A DNA stretch of 64,000 bases from positions 211,501-275,500 of the forward strand of contig NW_020167543.1 of NCBI RefSeq assembly GCF_001641265.1, written 5' to 3'. Below the pieces are notes generated by a model. It was not told where the DNA came from and did not search any database. It worked only from the letters and a program-made list of their open reading frames with translations. Every line of letters begins with the position of its first letter. Positions within the stretch are counted from its first letter, which is position 1. This DNA is from Pseudogymnoascus destructans. Lineage: Eukaryota > Ascomycota > Leotiomycetes > Thelebolales > Thelebolaceae. This document shows, in pieces, positions 42,668 to 53,790 of this stretch. The translations under genes and the position numbers were made by a program.

Positions 42668-44096
42668 TAAAGCTCCTGCTTGGCCAGAGCTCGAGGCTGC
42701 TATTTTCGAGTGGCAAAAGCGCATTGAAGAAAAAGGAGGGATAACAACTGGGGATATACTGCAAGTGAAAGCGAAACAAATCTGGCAGTTGTTACCACAA
42801 TACACAGATAAGCCTATACCTAATTTTAGTATAGGTTGGCTCGACAATTTTAAGAAACGACATCAGATGAAAAACCACGTTAGACATGGCGAAGCAGGTT
42901 CAGTTCCTACAACAGCAGAAGACGAGATGAAGGCAATTCAAACACTAGCAGGAGATTTCAAAGAGGAAGATATATATAACATGGATGAAACAGGGCTTTA
43001 CTGGAGGATGACGCTGTCAAGGGGACTCTCATCACAAGGAAGGCCTGGATTGAAGAAAGAGAAGGCACGCATTACTGTTGCAGTTTGTACCAATGCTATA
43101 GGTTCAGACCGATTCCGACCTTGGTTTATTGGCAATGCAAAGGTGCCACACGCCTTACGACGAGTTAATGTTTCAACAATGGGAGGTGAGTGGAGATGGA
43201 ACAAGAAGGCATGGATGAATCAATATATCATGGCGGAGTGGTTACAGGCCTTTTACCTCCATATAGGAAGTTCTAGATCTATACTCCTTACCATGGACAA
43301 CTTCTCTGCACACATTGCAGCTATTAAAGATAATCCTCCTCCTCCGAACATACAGATTATTTGGCTACCTCCAAACTTGACAAGTCGATTCCAACCACTC
43401 GACCAAGGCATTATAGCTTCTCTAAAAGCTCATTACCGTCGACAATGGCTTGAATTCATGCTTACATCATTTGAGAACAACACCAACCCTCTTGATCTTA
43501 TGTCTCTTCACCTTGCACTTTGCTGGCTAATTCGCGCTTGGTATCACGATGTTACGAATACAACTATCTATAACTGTTTCTGCAAAAGCACTATAGTTGT
43601 TCAACCGTTACAGCTGCCTCTTGAACCTCTCCCTACGCTAAGCAACCTATACAATCAAGTTAACAATGCTGGGCATATTCGCGACGCTATGGACCTTGCA
43701 AACTTCTTAAATCCAGCTGATGAATCAGTACAAGAGGAGGCAAGTAATAGTGATGATATATTACAAGACGTTGTTTCACAATATATTCAGGATACTCAAG
43801 ATGATGAAGACGGAGAGCAACCTGAACAGCCAATATACTCTATAGAAGCTGCTCAACAGGCTCTGCAAGTTCTGATTAGGTATACTGAGTCTAAAGATGG
43901 GGTTGATACAGCATATCTACGCTCATTTGAGCGATTTGAGCAGTTGTTAAGGTCTGAGGGGGCCGCTCAGCTGTCACAGGGCACATTGGACCAGTGGATG
44001 ATGTAATAGCTTGGCAAATTTGATATCTCGGTTTTCTTGATAAGTCTATATATTTTAGCTGCCTACAATGTATCGACTTAGCGCGACTCGACTGTA

Positions 44097-45069
44097 GCTT
44101 ATTCTAGCCCCCTCGGTATGGGAGCTGCTAGGCTAGTCGGCTGATACTTAACTGTATCGTTGATTTAGGCACTTTGAAATCCAACTGGCAGTAGTTGCTG
44201 TTTCAGAGGGGTTCTCTAGGAGCCATTCACGAGCATTTGATAGAGGAGTCCCTTCCATTAAATGAATTGCATATAATTACTATCTAAATACTATGGACAA
44301 CTATGGTGGAGGTTTTGTTAAGGAGTGGCGGTGAACAGACGCATGTTCCGACGAGCCGCATATTGCTTCCTCTCGGGTTGGGCAGCCGTGTGTTGCTTAC
44401 TCCAACCTTTGAGCGAAGCGAAAAGTTTGGTCACGACGATTACCCACTATTCGCCTATTAACTCACCATGGAAAATCGGATCCATGAGCACCGTCGAATG
44501 GATTGTGTCTAGAGTTGTCATTGGGAAGCAGATTGACATGCGATAAACCAGCTGGTTGCATCTTGTACCACCCTGCCATGAGCTCGTATCAACGCCATAT
44601 CTCAACTTCTTCAGCCCCGCCTCACTCCTTTATACCATCCTCACTACCTAGTGGTCTTACAGATAGGCTTCTGACCTTTCACAGCGCGCTGACTGGCTGT
44701 TGGCCTCACAAAGAGGCATCTAGACCATCTGAAACGCTAGATGATTACTGTATCTACAGAAAACATGTCGTAGAACCTTCAGCAAGGGATATACTATGAT
44801 GTCGCGAATATGATTGGACTTAGCTTCAATTTGGTCGTTCCACGAGGTGGTACGGTGCTACGGATAAGGTCATACGTGCCTGACAAAAGGGCATGGGTTC
44901 CCCGAACATTTGCAGGTCGGATCACGTATCTCTCGTCTTCCAATATCTGTTGCTAATCTCGTATATCCAACGTTATATTTATCCGGCAACACTACTCGAA
45001 TTGGGGATTCATTGAAATATGATAACGGATCAACCCCACAGTCCCATCAGCACACCACCAACGCACCTC
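44097..45069. other. Intergenic, no gene recognised
   Basis: Short open frames at 44325-44546 and 44503-44799 have no recognisable motif. Nothing else seen. Confidence 0.5.
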
Positions 45070-46394
45070 TCAGAAAAACGCCTGCGCATTCGCATGACTC
45101 CCCACACCCCCCGGCACATTCGCCGGCGCACTACTAAAGAAGAAAGTCCACCTCCCCTTCCGCCGACACACCTCCGCCAACTTCTCCAAATCAAACAGCT
45201 CTCCCAGCGGCATCCCCCACAGCGCAAGAACATACTCATGCAGCATCCCCCCATCCGCCCTCTGACTCGGCCACGCCTCAAAACTCGGCGCATCCCCCGC
45301 TATAGCTGCAAAGTACGAATCGTGCAGCCAATCCAACATCTCATCCTCGGAGCTGACCCCGGCCCACCGCATCCCGTCCTCGGGGCCGTGGCTGTGTGGG
45401 CGAAGCGCCGCGGCGGCCCGCTCAGAGGGACCTAGCGAGTTGTAGGTTGACACGAAACCGGAGCGGATGAGCAGGATGTCGCCGATTTGGATGTCGCCGC
45501 CCTGTGCGGCGGGGCGAATGTCGATGCCTTGTGCTTTGCCGCACGCGACGAGCGAGGAGAGGGGGATGGCGTGGTATTCGTATGGGTCTGTAGGTCAGCA
45601 TTGTCGTCTGTCTGGGGTATTTCGAGGTGGGCTCACCGTATTTAATCCCATTCTCCTGTGCGTATGTCCAGTAATCAAGCAGCACCCCTCTTCCACCAAT
45701 TCCATGGTCAGACCAGTGGTGGATTGAGCAGCGGTGATTATTCGCCTCCGCACCATCGATATGTGCTCCCGTGGCGCCGTTATAGAACTGGCCCGTCTTG
45801 ACGTAGGATATGTGTCGGAAGCCATCCCACTGCGTGCCACTCTGCGTGTTCAGCGAGTAGGTGTCATCGTAGACGAAGCCAGGGAATAGAGGCTTGATTG
45901 TATGCTGGAAGGGCTCACGGTTGAAGGCGGGAATGGCGGGAACGTTGAGAGGGAGGCTGGGGGAGAGGTTAGTAAGGGGTTGTTTGGGAGGAGGGCGGCG
46001 TACTTGAGGCTGACGATGTCGCCGTCAGTGATAAGCTTCCCGGCAGCTGCGACTCTGGCGGGGGAGAGGAGGTTGAGCCGGCCCAGCTGTATATCGTCAG
46101 ACAGAGTTCTACCCCGAGCGTTCCTGGTCCTACCTGATCGTCACTGCCCCAAACCCATGCTCTGTTTCTGTCAGCGTATAATCGGGATATTTACCAAGAA
46201 TTTCAAGTTGCAAGCAGGGCTGGCAGTAATATGTATCCAACTTACGCTCCATCTGGCGCATTCTCAATCTTTGGGAGGTCACTTCTGGATGGGAAGCTCG
46301 TAGCCTTCGGATCCCACGGAATACCGTTTATGGCACCGTCCTTCTTCACCGTAGCAGCTATCTGAGAGAGACTTTGCGAGGCAGATCCGGACAT
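45070..46394 (-). CDS. Cyclase-family protein (PF04199; kynurenine-formamidase-like fold)
   Basis: Five exons on the minus strand, 46246-46394, 46134-46161, 46004-46086, 45637-45956 and 45070-45587, with introns of 47-84 nt, give 365 residues. All junctions keep frame and restore family blocks: WVWGSDDQLGRLNLLSPARV across two introns, DGDIVSLNLPLNVPAIPAF, SGTQWDGFRHI, GAHIDGAEANNHRCSIHHWS, GRGVLLDYW, then IGDILLIRSGFV and MRWAGVSSEDEMLDWLHDS. The fold is shared with metal-dependent hydrolases such as kynurenine formamidase. In this fungal branch the usual HxGTHxD motif is replaced by GTQWDGxxH, so metal use may differ. No signal peptide. Substrate unknown. Confidence 0.9.
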
Positions 46395-47298
46395 AATAGC
46401 GGGTAATAGTACAAATAATTTGTTGGGTTAGGTGCAATAAGTTTACACTGAGCGCGGTGTTATACAAATTTCAGTTTGTAGAAAGAGATGTCATGATAAT
46501 AAGCGAGAGAGCAGCTCCTCTTACCTTTGAACAGATTTCCCACCCTCCGAGGCGGATATGTTTTATTGACGGCGCCCCAACTGTAATGATGTACGGTTAC
46601 GCTCGCGCTACATTCCACTGAGCCAAAAATACTACAGTATTCCGGCTCGCCCGGAATACGCGTAACACGCTTTATATACCACATGTACTGTCACGCTGTA
46701 ACGGCGGCACCCCGTTACACCAACGGCGTTCAAAGTAAAAGTGTGCTTTGACTACCCCAGTGTGGGGAAGAGGGGTTCGGTGGTCTTGGATCGCCATGCC
46801 GAGGGGGGGCAATTATATCGGTATTTAAGAAGCGACGACGTATTGCCTATCAACGATATTATATTGCTATATTATTTGGTGCAATTTTGCAGTTATGTAT
46901 GATTTATAGCGTCTGTAGGGATATGTTAGCTGTTGAGGTTCGATTTACCTTTTCTTGGCGTAATATATTAGCAGATGGTTTAAACACGGTTTCAAATCGT
47001 CACCTTGACGTCAAATGGCGCGACATAAATAAGCTTCATATTTGATTAACACCAAACATCTATAGAGCTTAAACCTCGAATCTCAGATCCAAACCTTCTT
47101 CTCACCTCCAGTCTTCACGAGTCCCACTTTCGGACCATTTAGCGACGAAATCACGTTGGAAAACCCACGTCACCGCCATCTCACCTCGCCCACATCTTAA
47201 ATCGCCACCTGTCACAGTGAACCTGCCATTGCATTCTCACACCACAGAAATAAACTTTCAAAACGCGACGGCCCAGCCCGGCCCAGCTAAAGACCACC
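46395..47298. other. Divergent intergenic region, no gene seen
   Basis: Lies between the starts of the cyclase-family gene (minus) and the HD-domain gene (plus). AT-rich stretch at 46840-47050. No recognisable element. Confidence 0.5.
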
Positions 47299-48003
47299 AT
47301 GTCAGTCCCCGCAGATGTCCGCCCAGACAGCCTCCAGGCCGACCTCCTCCGCCATGGCCTCCCCCATGACCTTATCCACCAAGTCACCGCCTATGTCAAG
47401 TCCTACATGGCCCCCTACGATCGCTCCCACGACTTTGCACACGTCCTCCGTGTCCTGGGGCTTTCGCAAATTCTGTGCGCCCAGGACCCCGCTCGCTACG
47501 ACCGCGTCACCACCATCCTCGCTGCCCTCCTCCACGACGTAGGCGACAGGAAGTACCTTCTCCCCCACCAGGACAGCGCCACGATGGTACGTGATGTGCT
47601 CCTCTCTTTCGGCTCCACAGACGAGTTCGCCGATAAGGTCCAGACTATCGCATCAGCTGTGTCGTATTCCTCGGAGGTCAAGGATCCGCAGGTCGTGCGG
47701 GATGTTATTGCTAAATACCCGGAGCTGGAGGTCGTGCAGGATGCGGATCGCTTGGATGCTATTGGTGCGATCGGGATTGGGAGGGTGTTTACGTTTGGGG
47801 CCGCGAAGGGGAGGGGGATGGAGACTTCGCTGGATCATTTCGAGGATAAGCTGGTGAAGGTGGCGGGGATGATGAAGTCGGAGTTGGGGGGGAAGATGGC
47901 TAGGGAGAGGACGAAGATACTTCTGGCGTTTAGGAAGATGTGGGAGGGGGAGGTGAGCGAGGCGGAGGCGGGTTTGGAGGGTTTGAAGGAGATTATTGGG
48001 TGA
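47299..48003 (+). CDS. HD-domain phosphohydrolase
   Basis: Single exon, 234 residues. The HD metal site is H (SHDFAHVLRV, near 44), HD (LLHDVGDRKYL, near 78) and D (QDADRLDAIGAIGIGR, near 148). The last motif and the size resemble the YpgQ/YedJ group of small HD proteins, which includes nucleotide pyrophosphohydrolases. No signal or membrane segment, so cytosolic. The long acidic C-terminal helix (MWEGEVSEAEAGLEGLKEI) is ordinary. Substrate cannot be stated from sequence. Confidence 0.88.
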   Translation: MSVPADVRPDSLQADLLRHGLPHDLIHQVTAYVKSYMAPYDRSHDFAHVLRVLGLSQILCAQDPARYDRVTTILAALLHDVGDRKYLLPHQDSATMVRDVLLSFGSTDEFADKVQTIASAVSYSSEVKDPQVVRDVIAKYPELEVVQDADRLDAIGAIGIGRVFTFGAAKGRGMETSLDHFEDKLVKVAGMMKSELGGKMARERTKILLAFRKMWEGEVSEAEAGLEGLKEIIG

Positions 48004-49157
48004 GGGAGTTCGAGTCTGGGGACAGGGTGAGGTTAATGCATGACGTATGGCTAGGGGGGATGGTAGATGTATGCGGCGTGTTGATGCGGCAAAGTGTGGA
48101 ATATTCGCCCCGTCTCCCGATAATAGGTAGTGAGAGGCAATTTGCATTTGGGCTAGAGCACCCATGTAGATTTCTGCACCTTCTGACACTATCTAATGAA
48201 AAAAGGAATGCTTCTCGGCGTCCTCATATTATATTCTGACAGGAAACTATCAGCGTATGCGGGAACCTAGTTATTTTGCACTAATATAATCACATTGAAC
48301 AGGGGGTATGGCCCTTACGTATGCACCGCTTTCGAGGTAGGACTCAGCTACCCGGTTACAAGCAACAACAGCCCATCGTATTTATCTAGACCACATTCCT
48401 GGCATCATCGAGCTAGCCTCAACAACTTATCCTCATTGCACAAATAGATAGGCCGTGCTAATAGATAGGCGGTGCTCAAATTCTACGCTGGATCTATGCC
48501 CCTTTGTTAAAGGCTACAGCACTGCTCTTGTGAATTTCTAAACCTAATGGTATGACGAGCTAAGACCTAATTGTTGTAGAAAAGGTTGTGTCCTACGGCT
48601 AACAAACAAGCCGCGGATTGAGAATGGTATACAACTTGTGCCCTAGGGAGGTTAATGAGGGGTATAAACTCTTACCGCATCATGGGAGGAATGTGGGGTT
48701 CTCCATTTAGTACGGGATGGGGGGATGTGATTTGGATGGGTCGTTAGGTTTTGTGTTGGGCCATTGGCTAAATGGTTAATATACTCCATGCAATCCTGGA
48801 GTCTAACGAAACTGTAACTTAAGCAGTTAAAAACCGCACAATACCCCCTGCAGAAATGAGATCCACTGATGTGGCGCATTAGTGTTAGAACTACGTTCCT
48901 AGAAGTACGTACGCTACGTAAATCTCCAGCGCGTTGCGAAAGAAAACAGCAAAATAGTTTGGCATTTGGTCTGGAATTCAACATTATTGAGTTGGCACAA
49001 ACAGGGTCTTGTGGAAGGGAGATCGATGGGCCGATTGAAGGGATGGATAAACAAAGCTATATTTCAACAATTAACTATTTTCAATATCTGATGTGCCGAG
49101 CGTAATATATAGATCAGAGCAATGCTCTGACTTGAAGATAATTATTTTGATCTATAT
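48004..49157. other. Intergenic, no gene seen
   Basis: No recognisable coding motif. A short direct repeat ATAGATAGGC(C/G)GTGCT occurs twice near 48445-48475. Confidence 0.5.
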
Positions 49158-50953
49158 TTAGTAAAATACAGGCTTGATCTTCCCATTCGCCCTGTCCATC
49201 AGGCGGATAGGCAACAACTCGTCGTACCTGGATCACCATTAGTAAACCACCCAGATCTGACATTCCTCGGATGCAAGGAAACTTACACATGCTTCACCCA
49301 TGCACTCGTAATCCGCCTCGTCAGTGCTGGATCCACAATCTCCTCCGCCGCAAACGCATTCGCGCTCCTCACCGGATTCATCAGCCGGCGATACTCCTCG
49401 TCAAGCTCCTTATACCGCAGCTCCCTAGCCTCTTTCCCCTTCTCCTTCTCGATCTTCTTCAGCTCCGCCGCATGTCCGACTTCAATGCCACCTTCGAGCG
49501 GCAGGCTTCCCCACTCTCCACTGGGCCACGCAATACGCATCCTCGGGTCTCGACAATCGAGCATGAGCCCTCCGGCGACACCGTATACCCGCCGCGTTAC
49601 CACGGAGAACACCGGCATAGTGGTGCTGAAATACGTCGTCCCAAGCGCAACACCATGTCGCATCGTTGCGGACCGTTCAGCCACCGTGCCGATCGCATAA
49701 CCTGGCACATCCACAAACTGAACGAGCGGAATATTAAATGTATCCAAGAACTTTAGGTGCCGCGTTAGCTTCTGGCTTCCTAACGCATCGAGCGCCCCGG
49801 CGTTGACCTCGCAGTTCAGACTTATGATTCCGACGGGCCGGCCATCGAGCCTCGCAAGCCCGGTGATAGCAGTCGTGCCCCACAGGGCGCCGATCTCGAA
49901 CCAGCTCCCTGCATCAACGACTGTCTCAATGATCGTGCGCGGATTATACATTCTCGTTCTCCTACGCGGGATGATAGTTCTCAAGCTCTCACAGCTCCTC
50001 TCCACCGGATCCTCGCTCTTGATCACCGGCGGTAGCGCTAGTCCATGGTTTGGAAGGTAGCTCAACACAGTACGCAGCTGCTCAAAGCACCCCTCTTCGT
50101 CCGCGGCAAGGTTGTCGATTGTCCCGTTCGTGCAGTGCATCCCCGGCCCGCCGAGGTCCGTGAATGAGAGGCCTTCTTCAAACGTCGCCCCTGCAACTAC
50201 CTTTGGGCCTGCATTGAAGAGGGAGCCGATGTCCCCTGCCATGACGGAGAAGTGGCAGGAGACGACGCGTGCGGCCCCGAGCCCGATTGCGGGACCTAGA
50301 ACGGCGCCGAGATTAGGGATGCCGAGCTCGAGCTGTTTTGCTACCTGCGAGAAGCTAGGTAGGGGCGGGATGTAACTGTATCCCTGTGTTCTGATCGTAG
50401 TCACGCTTCCACCACCAGACGAACCATCTACAAGCTTAACAATCGGGAGACGGAGCTCAATCGCCATCTTCTCCATATAAATCGTCTTCTCAACCAACGC
50501 GCCATCCGCATGGCCCGCACGAATTGAAAAGTCATCCGCGGTGAAGACTACCTTCCTCCCACGCAGCGCGCCAAAGCCCTGCACATTATTGCTCGGTGTG
50601 AAAGCCACCGGCTCCTCCTTGATCCCGGCGAGTTTCTTCCACTCCACAGTTCCAGCCACGGAACCTACCTCGTAGAACGTTCCTGGGTCAAAGAGCCGGT
50701 TCACCCGCTCGCGTACCCAGAGCTTCCCAGCTGCTTTCTGACGCGCGTAGCCCACATGGTTGGGATCGGGATTCGCAGAAAGATTTTGAAGAGTGGAAAT
50801 CTGTGCGAGGATATCTGAGTAATCTGCTGGGAGGGCGGAGGCGGACTTTTGGCGGCGCTTTCGGGGGGTGTTGGGCGGGTTGATGTGGTTTGTGACTTGT
50901 GAGAGACGATCAGACGGACTTGACGAAATAGACTTCTCAGGTTTGGAACTCAT
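49158..50953 (-). CDS. Acyl-CoA carboxylase, carboxyltransferase (beta) subunit
   Basis: Exons on the minus strand 49287-50953 and 49158-49227, with a 59-nt intron (GTAAGT..AG), give 578 residues ending KIKPVFY. Start set at the ATG at 50953 (MSSKPEKSI); an upstream in-frame ATG at 51097 would add 48 residues. The carboxyltransferase fold is seen as two crotonase-like halves: GRKVVFTADDFSIRAGHADG with LVDGSSGGGSVTTI in the N-half, and GRPVGIISLNCEVNAGALD, FVDVPGYAIGTVAE and WPSGEWGSLPLEGG in the C-half. Partner of the biotin carboxylase gene that starts 494 bp away on the other strand. It differs from typical mitochondrial methylcrotonyl-CoA carboxylase beta, and no clear mitochondrial presequence is seen, so the acyl-CoA substrate is open. 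Confidence 0.88.
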
Positions 50954-51446
50954 GGTCAGTGTATGGCTAACTGCTGTTTGGGATTGAGATGTTGGTTCGG
51001 GTGGTGAGGCGGCGTTCACTACTGTGGGAGTCTCTATATCTATCCGTACAAGAATCCGATACAATGCCTGTGTAACAAAAGCAAAATAAAATAGCAAGAA
51101 TCAATCACAGCGAAGCCGGCATTGTGTTAGGTAGATATAGGATATAGATTGCCGACTTGATATCCGTAGTTTGCTACCAGGAGTCCGTCCCGGCACCGAA
51201 TAGATAGCCAGCGAACGTTGCGTTGTGGGTACCAGGAGGCTGAGCCTCGGCCCAACCCCGGATTGCGAGGCAGTTGGGTAATGGTGGGTGGGGTAATGAG
51301 AATAACCTCATCCGGCAACGGCGGCAGCTGCTAATCTATTGAATAACGGAGAGCATAACAAAATACATAACAGAAGGAATATATATATATATATATATAA
51401 TCGAATGCGTAGTACTTATATACCGCGTATATAATTCCACATCAAC
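50954..51446. promoter_or_regulatory. Shared promoter region of the divergent carboxylase subunit genes
   Basis: 493 bp between two divergent start codons. It holds a (TA)n run at about 51381-51401. No transcription-factor site can be named with confidence. Confidence 0.55.
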
Positions 51447-53461
51447 ATGGCAGAATCACACCCTCCCCTTCGCCCCATCAGGCGGCTTCTTATTGTTAAT
51501 AGGCAAGTATGACCCAACCCTACTCCACCTACTACCAGCAATTGACTGGCTTCAGAGGCGAAATTGCAATCAGAATTCTATCTTCTGCCCGCGAACTCAA
51601 CCTCGAAACGTATACCCTGTACACCGCAGATGACACCTCCCATACCCTTCACTCGACGCACGCCGTCTCGATTCCATCTCCCTCAACATACCTTGATATC
51701 ACTGCCCTTATCGCCATTATCAAATCCCACAACATCGATTCCGTCCACCCTGGGTATGGCTTTCTCTCCGAGTCGGCCGAGTTTGCGCACCGAGCATGGA
51801 CAGAGGCGGGTACAGTTGTCATCGGCCCGGGATGGGAAACTCTCGCCCGGACTGGAGATAAGCTTGCCGCACGTCAATTGGCGGAGGAATGCAAAGTCCC
51901 TGTGCTGCCTGCGCTACAGACGCCGACTAATAATGTCGAGGATGTAAGGCGGTTTGCAGCCCAAATAGGCTGGCCTATCATCATTAAAGCCGTTGACGGC
52001 GGAGGCGGAAGAGGCATACGCATTGTGAGAGAGGAAGGCGACTTGGCGGGGCTAATGGAAAGGGCGCTGCGAGAGAGCCCACAGGGACTTGTATTTGCTG
52101 AGAAAGCAGCTGTTGACGGTTACCGGCACGTGGAAGTGCAAATTGTAGGCGATGGAACAGGAAATGTCCGACATCTATGGGAGCGAGAGTGCTCCATCCA
52201 GCGGCGCTTCCAAAAGGTCGTCGAGTTCGCACCGAGCTCCATTAGGGACCGAGCAGTGGTTGGACGCGTCATCGAAGCCGCGATGCACATGGCAAGAAAG
52301 GTGTCCTACCTTTCCCTCGGCACCTTCGAGTTCCTCGTTCACAGCTCCAATCCCGAGCTCTACTTCCTCGAAGTCAACCCGAGATTACAAGTCGAGCACA
52401 CCATCACGGAATCCCTCTGTCCCGGCCTGGATCTTGTAAAGGTTCAACTGTGTCTCGCCGCAGGACAGGAACTCGACACTCTCCTCCCGAATATCTCTCG
52501 CGATCCCCTAATCCCTCCCCCACTTCACTCCATCCAGCTCCGCATCACCGCCGAAGACGCTACCGCAAACTGGGCACTTAACACCGGAACCATCACTTCC
52601 CTTTCCCTCCCCTCCGGAAACGGTATTCGCGTCGACCATCACCTCACTCCCGGCCTCGTCGTCAAAACCGACTTCGACAGCCTCCTCGCCAAGATCGTCA
52701 TCACCGCATCCACCTGGACAGACCTCGTCGCCAAAGCCATCCGCGCCCTTAATGACACCCACATCATAGGAGTCAAGACCTCTCTCCCAGCCCTCCGCGG
52801 CATCCTCGCACACCCCGCCTTCACAGCCCAGGCGTGCGATACCCAGTGGCTCGAGAGCAGCCTCCCTGCCCTCCTTGCGGCAGGTACATCCATCACCGCC
52901 TCCCTCCCTAGCCCGGCCACCCTATCCGCAACTCCCGCATTTGCGCCATCCTCTTCGAGCGCCCCTCTCCGTAAAGGCGATGCCTGGTCCCTAACTCTCA
53001 CCCCCACAACAACCTCAACATCTGCCTCCACGCCACCACCAGCCCCTGCGCACCTCCTCCTCACCAAACTCCATCGCAATGATTTCCCCTCGTCGCTCAC
53101 TGCCGATATCCTCTTCACACCACCCTCTGCACCACCGATGTCGTACACCCTTGCCCTGACATCCACCGCCGCTTCTGCTGGCGCCCTAACCTCCACACAC
53201 CGCCGCGGCGAGGCAGGTAACGCGCGACACATTGTGTTCCCATTCCCCGGGCAGCTCGTGGAGCTTCTGGTTGACGTTGGAGATCGTGTGGGGAAAGGGG
53301 ATGTGGTGGCGGTGGTTAAACAGATGAAGATGGAGCTGGAAATTCGGGCAGGGAGGGAGGGGGTGGTGGGATGGGTATTTGAGGGGGAAGACGGTGATGA
53401 GGTTGGAGAGGGGGTATTGGCTGTGGAGTTGGTTGAGGAGGAGGAGAGGGCAAAGTTGTGA
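51447..53461 (+). CDS. Acyl-CoA carboxylase, biotin carboxylase/biotin carrier (alpha) subunit
   Basis: Exons 51447-51502 and 51556-53461 give 653 residues. The intron is of the GC-AG type (AG/GCAAGT..CTGAC..CAG/A, 53 nt); it joins RRLLIVNR to GEIAIRIL, the conserved start of biotin carboxylases. Landmarks: HPGYGFLSESAEFA, the ATP-grasp Gly-rich loop DGGGGRGIRIV (near 166), FLEVNPRLQVEHTITE and a C-terminal biotinyl domain with KQMKMELEI, biotin Lys near 607. Most relatives have AMKM at that site. The region between the carboxylase and biotinyl domains is Ser/Thr/Pro-rich. Length (~650) fits an MCC-alpha-like subunit. No clear mitochondrial presequence. With the beta gene opposite it should form one carboxylase complex. 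Confidence 0.9.
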
Positions 53462-53487
53462 GGTTGGAAGAAGTAGATGGTGATGCA

Positions 53488-53561
53488 GAATGGGGTTTCA
53501 TAGCTGTTTGCGACATTTAGAACTGAATGGGGTTTCATAGCTGTTTGCGACATTTAGAACT
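53488..53561 (+). repeat. Tandem duplication, 37 bp, two copies
   Basis: Two perfect units (53488-53524, 53525-53561) beginning GAATGGGGTTTCATAGCTG, 27 bp after the stop of the alpha subunit gene. Confidence 0.95.
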
Positions 53562-53790
53562 GAGGATAAATAGCATGATAGATTTACACATAGATAAAAT
53601 CACACAGAACCAAAGATATCTTTCAATCGTATGCTGTGTGCCATGTTAAGGCTGATCATTGATGAATTTCATGACTTCTCGTATAGGGATCCATACCCAA
53701 ACTAACTTAAAACGTGACCATCGGCGCCAAGAGGGGACGACAAGGAGAGGAAAGAGAGTGTAGAGGGGCCCTTCGATCCTGGTGATTGAT

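Larger units (their letters stand above)
40633..44006 (+). pseudogene. pogo III transposase, split by two LTR3 copies
   Basis: The N-terminal helix-turn-helix region starts near 40633 (MMTEQCHALRSWFS, an in-frame TGA, then QYPRPTQRACIEWFQQQYNH) and is cut at 40735 by LTR3 copy A. A 94-bp piece (41666-41759) encodes QSTVSDFLSSRFTSLDSPV and is cut by LTR3 copy B. The long last part 42673-44006 is open: GDILQVKAKQIWQLLPQYT, first Asp in YNMDETGLYWR, second in LLTMDNFSAHIAA, third in RFQPLDQGIIASL, and an acidic C-terminus. All pieces are in frame once the LTRs and target duplications are set aside, so it was probably whole apart from the TGA before the LTRs landed. Confidence 0.9.
40453..44094 (+). 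mobile_element. pogo III DNA transposon, carrying two solo LTR3 insertions
   Basis: Terminal repeats CAGTCGAGTTGCGCTAAGTC (left) and, read inward from the right end, CAGTCGAGTCGCGCTAAGTC, flanked by TA at 40451-40452 and 44095-44096 as for Tc1/mariner-pogo elements. Without the two LTRs and one copy of each duplicated target it would be about 1.8 kb, a usual pogo size. Confidence 0.9.
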
